Program-made: the position numbers and the translations under genes
Assembly (NCBI GenBank): GCA_944324965.1
Contig: CALUYH010000014.1
Coordinates: 1-34,371, forward strand
Direction of reading: 5' to 3'
Source: Candidatus Avelusimicrobium gallinaceum
GTDB lineage: Bacteria; Elusimicrobiota; Elusimicrobia; Elusimicrobiales; Elusimicrobiaceae
Length of the DNA stretch: 34,371 bases
The notes under the pieces: generated by a model
Told to the model about the DNA's origin: nothing
Databases searched by the model: none
Seen by the model: the letters and a program-made list of their open reading frames with translations, nothing else
Shown here: one piece after another, positions 31,971 to 34,371 of the stretch
Layout: each line of letters begins with the position of its first letter
How positions within the stretch are numbered: the stretch's first letter is position 1

Positions 31971-32744
31971 TTAAAATAATAAGAGGGAAACCGCCATCAC
32001 CATCATCCCGCCGACCACGCCCCAAATCACTTTGTGGCCGTCGCCGTATTCGTGCGCGGTGGGCAGCAGTTCGTCCAGTGCGATATAGACCATAATCCCC
32101 GCAATCAGCGCAAATAATACGCCGAAGGCGGCTTCGTGCAAGAACGCTTTTAAGAGGAAAAACCCCAGCACCGCTCCCACCGGTTCGGCCAGGCCGGAGC
32201 CCGCGCTGTACCAAAACGCCTGCGCGCGGTTGCCGGTGGCGTGATAAATAGGCAGCGCCACGGCGACGCCTTCGGGAATGTTGTGGATGGCCACCGCCAC
32301 CGCAATAGAAACCCCCAAAGCCGGTTCCTGCATAGAGGCCATAAACGTAGCCAGCCCTTCGGGGAAGTTGTGTATCGCCAGCGCCAACGCCGTAAACAAC
32401 CCCAAGTGTTTGAGCTGGGCGGATTTATCTAACGTATGTTCTTCCACGTGGTGCGAAGGCAAGAGCGTATCAATCAGCCACGCCGCAACAATCCCCGCAA
32501 AAAACAACCCTATCGCCGCCCACGCGCCGGGCTTCTGCCCGTATAACGCCCCTAAGGACTGCGTAGCCTGCGGCAGGATTTCCATAAACGATACATAAAT
32601 CATCACCCCGGCTGAAAAACCAAGCCCCAAAGACAGGGCGGATAAATTTTCCTTTTTAATCACAAACGCCAGCCCACCGCCCACCGCGGTCGCCGCGCCA
32701 GCCAAAAAACTTAAGGTAAATGCTGTTAAAATAGAATGGTCCAT
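31971..32744 (-). CDS. ZIP-family metal transporter (ZupT-like)
   Basis: 257 aa with eight hydrophobic helices and a short cytoplasmic loop. The metal-binding helices carry AIHNFPEGLATF (helix 4) and AIHNIPEGVAVA (helix 5), the hallmark of ZupT. It takes up zinc and other divalent metals such as iron or manganese. A TATAGT hexamer ends 6 bp before the ATG at 32744 and there is no Shine-Dalgarno, which suggests a leaderless transcript. Confidence 0.94.
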   Translation of the reverse strand: MDHSILTAFTLSFLAGAATAVGGGLAFVIKKENLSALSLGLGFSAGVMIYVSFMEILPQATQSLGALYGQKPGAWAAIGLFFAGIVAAWLIDTLLPSHHVEEHTLDKSAQLKHLGLFTALALAIHNFPEGLATFMASMQEPALGVSIAVAVAIHNIPEGVAVALPIYHATGNRAQAFWYSAGSGLAEPVGAVLGFFLLKAFLHEAAFGVLFALIAGIMVYIALDELLPTAHEYGDGHKVIWGVVGGMMVMAVSLLLF

Positions 32745-32794
32745 AGGGATACTATATCAAAAACGCCGCCCGGCGGACAGCGGAAATTGATATT

Positions 32795-32826
32795 AAAAAA
32801 GCCTTCCCCCATCAAAGAGGGAAGGC
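32795..32826 (-). terminator. Terminator-like hairpin between zupT and pilin 3
   Basis: GCCTTCCC/GGGAAGGC hairpin followed on the minus strand by TTTTTT AAT. It lies downstream of the pilin 3 stop at 32848, so it ends that transcript. Confidence 0.88.
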
Positions 32827-32847
32827 CGAAAAACAAGCCGGTTTATA

Positions 32848-33414
32848 CTACGGCATTTTATAAACTTGCAAACAACCGTTTGTTTTATAAAAAGGAGCCT
32901 TGAACAGTTTGGTGCAGTAGGCTCCGGACGGTTCTTCAAACAATACCCCGTTGCAGGTGCGTTCCACACACCAAATTGCATCGTGTTCCACATTTCCGGC
33001 GTTCGTGTTAAAAATGGCAAAGCCCGCCCCTTTGTATTTGCCGGTTAACCGTCCGATATACAAACCAAAATCCACGCTGGTACCAATAAACTGCATAGAC
33101 CAATCCCCGTTAGAACGCGTATCCGTGGCACCTGAAAACCATTTTTCGTTTCCGTTCCAATCCATTTCCACGTCCAGTTGGTCAAATTGGGTGGCGGACT
33201 CGCCATTGGCCATATAATAGGTTTGGTACGAAGCCCCCAGCGATTTAAGCGCACTTAATGCCTGGGCCGCGCGGGATTTTTCCACCGCTTTTGTATATTG
33301 CGGCAACGCCACTGCCGCCAGGATACCAATAATTAAAACGACTACTAATAGCTCTATTAGCGTAAATCCGGCGTCTTTCCCCGCCGGGAGGGTTTTTTGA
33401 TAAATTTTGTTCAT
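32848..33414 (-). CDS. Type IV pilin-like protein 3
   Basis: 188 aa from the ATG at 33414. Leader MNKIYQKTLPAGKDAG, peptidase site G/FTLIELLVV and helix ending ALPQYTKAVEKSR. The C-terminal domain has a WFSGATDTRSNGDWSMQF stretch and cysteine pairs (CVERTC, and later Cys) that can form the C-terminal disulfide loop usual in pilins. The leader and helix DNA match pilin gene 2 almost exactly. The gene is on its own, followed by a terminator, with two repeat units upstream. Confidence 0.9.
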   Translation of the reverse strand: MNKIYQKTLPAGKDAGFTLIELLVVVLIIGILAAVALPQYTKAVEKSRAAQALSALKSLGASYQTYYMANGESATQFDQLDVEMDWNGNEKWFSGATDTRSNGDWSMQFIGTSVDFGLYIGRLTGKYKGAGFAIFNTNAGNVEHDAIWCVERTCNGVLFEEPSGAYCTKLFKAPFYKTNGCLQVYKMP

Positions 33415-33434
33415 AGCCAAAATTTATCAAAAAA
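33393..33434 (-). repeat. Perfect inverted repeat with the pilin 3 start codon in its loop
   Basis: TTTTTTGATAAATTTTG pairs with CAAAATTTATCAAAAAA (17 bp) around GCTATGAA. The plus-strand A-run of 12 is at 33429-33440. Confidence 0.9.
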
Positions 33435-33712
33435 AAAAAACGAGTCAAGCCCCTTGCCGGGGGCAGGCACTCTGCCTCGGACAGGGTCTTGCAAAATACG
33501 ATGCTTACGCCATTAGGGAACAACTTGTTGTGAATGTTTTTGCAAAGGCCCAGAGCCTGGGCTCCCCTCTCTAGGCCCGTTAGCACGATTAGTGGGGCCA
33601 CACTGTTTCCGAAATGTCGCGCTATTCAAAAAGGAAGTTATTTTCCGCTTGTGGTTGTGGTGGTTGGGCTTGTTGCCGTTTATCCGGCCCTTTTGCCCCG
33701 TCTATAAAAAGC

Positions 33713-33785
33713 CTTCCAAGCGGATTAGAAATTTTATTGTTTGAGTGCGGGAACCGCACGAGTTATAAAATTTCCCGCTTGGAAG
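33713..33785. ncRNA. Long three-stem hairpin, copy 3a (putative structured RNA)
   Basis: Outer stem CTTCCAAGCGG/CCGCTTGGAAG (11 bp, perfect), middle stem GAAATTTTAT/ATAAAATTTC (10 bp), GA/GA internal loop, apical stem GTGCGG/CCGCAC with GAA loop. Compared with 983-1057, three pairs change on both sides. Confidence 0.6.
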
Positions 33786-33822
33786 TGATTTTTGTGGGAC
33801 CCTGGGGCGGCGCTCTTTTTCG

Positions 33823-33848
33823 CCCTTTTTCTGGCGTCAGAAAAAGGG
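33823..33848. repeat. Short perfect hairpin, copy 3a
   Basis: CCCTTTTTCTG/CAGAAAAAGGG around GCGT, identical to 1095-1120. Confidence 0.7.
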
Positions 33849-34059
33849 CCCCTTCCAGGGGACGGAGCTCTGCCTCGGACAGGGATTTGCAAAATATGGT
33901 ACTTACGCAAGAGGGAACAAACAGTTGTGGATGTTTTTGCAAAAGGCGAGCCGGGGCCAGAGCTTGGCCTCCCCTTCCTTTATCCGTCAGCACGACTAAT
34001 TGGGCCACATTATTTCTGATATGTCGCGCTATTCAAAAAAGGAAGTTGTTTCCGCTTAT

Positions 34060-34095
<36 letters not shown>

Positions 34096-34127
34096 TATCC
34101 GGCCCTTTTGCCCCGTCTATAAAAAGC

Positions 34128-34200
34128 CTTCCAAGCGGATTAGAAATTTTATTGTTTGAGTGCGGGAACCGCACGAGTTATAAAATTTCCCGCTTGAAAG
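34128..34200. ncRNA. Long three-stem hairpin, copy 3b (putative structured RNA)
   Basis: As copy 3a except for one mismatch (C opposite A) in the outer stem, CTTCCAAG against CTTGAAAG. Confidence 0.55.
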
Positions 34201-34235
34201 TGATTTTTATGGGGCCCTGGGCCGGGCGCTTTTTG

Positions 34236-34261
34236 GTACTTTTTCCCGCCGGAAAAAGTAC
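34236..34261. repeat. Short perfect hairpin, copy 3b (different sequence)
   Basis: GTACTTTTTCC/GGAAAAAGTAC around CGCC. It takes the place of the CCCTTTTTCTG hairpin with a new sequence but the same shape and length. Confidence 0.7.
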
Positions 34262-34278
34262 GATAAAACACGAATTGC

Positions 34279-34284
34279 TATAAT
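34279..34284 (+). promoter_or_regulatory. -10 element of the gene at 34291
   Basis: Perfect TATAAT ending 6 bp before the ATG, with no recognisable -35. It predicts transcription starting at or next to the ATG. Confidence 0.55.
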
Positions 34285-34290
34285 AAAGGT

Positions 34291-34371
34291 ATGTCCGCTG
34301 GAAAATCCGACATTATTTTAACCGACGAATTTAAAGACGCCCTCACCCTTTTGGAAGCCAAGCCGCCCGTT
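34291..34371 (+). CDS. Start of a protein-coding gene cut by the window edge
   Basis: Twenty-seven codons are visible, opening MSAGKSDIILTDEFKDALTLLE and then AKPPV. The frame is open to the end of the window. The first 27 residues look like the helix that precedes the Walker A motif in AAA/PIF1-type helicases (a stretch such as TGRAGTGKST would come next), but that part is outside the window, so the guess is weak. It is divergent from pilin 3 and separated from it by the repeat units. Confidence 0.6.
   Translation, partial: MSAGKSDIILTDEFKDALTLLEAKPPV

Larger units (their letters stand above)
33441..33848. repeat. Structured intergenic repeat unit, copy 3a
   Basis: About 400 bp. In order: a small hairpin (CCCCTTGCCGGGG), the 'ctctgcctcggacaggg' block, a GCCCAGAGCCTGGGC hairpin near 33549, 'gcccgttagcacgattag', 'atgtcgcgctattcaaaaagg', one GTTGCC, 'tttatccggcccttttgcc', the long hairpin 33713-33785 and the hairpin 33823-33848. 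No gene is supported in it. Confidence 0.85.

Overview
This window reads as the chromosome of a Gram-negative, anaerobic gut bacterium, most likely an Elusimicrobiota member (Elusimicrobium or a relative). That is inference from three type IV pilin-like genes with a near-identical leader, a heptose adenylyltransferase, Lgt, and an oxygen-sensitive class III ribonucleotide reductase. No rRNA gene is present to settle the taxonomy, and I saw no tRNA, CRISPR array, transposase or phage gene.

Layout. 1-1.3 kb: pilin-like gene 1 and a structured repeat. 1.3-4.4 kb (minus): peptide deformylase, then a PtsN-like EIIA with an APC permease carrying a UspA-like tail. 4.4-7.2 kb (plus): a TM0106-type nuclease-like protein, an inositol monophosphatase family protein and a double-ACT protein. 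7.3-11.4 kb (minus): rlmN, a lipoprotein, a ComB-QueC fusion, an SMR transporter and a secreted coiled-coil protein. 11.5-16.9 kb (plus): divergent phosphohexomutase, enolase, FtsB-like protein, MBL hydrolase, Lgt and RluA-type synthase, most overlapping or nearly so. 17.0-17.9 kb: pilin-like gene 2 and repeat. 18.1-22.7 kb (minus): accB-like, accC, a heptose adenylyltransferase, a serine palmitoyltransferase-like enzyme and a GNAT-like protein. 22.9-23.7 kb: TspO and a DUF948-like protein. 24.0-27.1 kb (plus): class III ribonucleotide reductase. 27.3-32.7 kb: secreted and membrane proteins of unknown role, an M29 aminopeptidase, an ECF sigma module and a ZIP transporter. 32.8-34.3 kb: pilin-like gene 3 with two tandem repeat units, then the start of a plus-strand gene cut by the window edge.

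The strongest candidate for a new system is the ribonucleotide reductase. NrdD stops just after its zinc ribbon and a short coiled coil, without the glycyl-radical loop. That loop sits on a separate 66-residue ORF 156 bp downstream, with its own Shine-Dalgarno and a promoter-like sequence, followed by nrdG. It looks like a three-part reductase with a detachable radical subunit, analogous in principle to the GrcA/YfiD spare part of pyruvate formate-lyase.

The second is the pilin-associated DNA. All three pilin start codons lie in the loop of a 15-18 bp inverted repeat next to a run of exactly 12 A/T. Upstream lie roughly 400-bp repeat units built from hairpins whose arms change in a compensatory way between copies. 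Other oddities are the ComB-QueC fusion, a biotin carrier protein without its biotinyl lysine, a phosphohexomutase with an altered active site, and several genes that appear to be transcribed leaderless.
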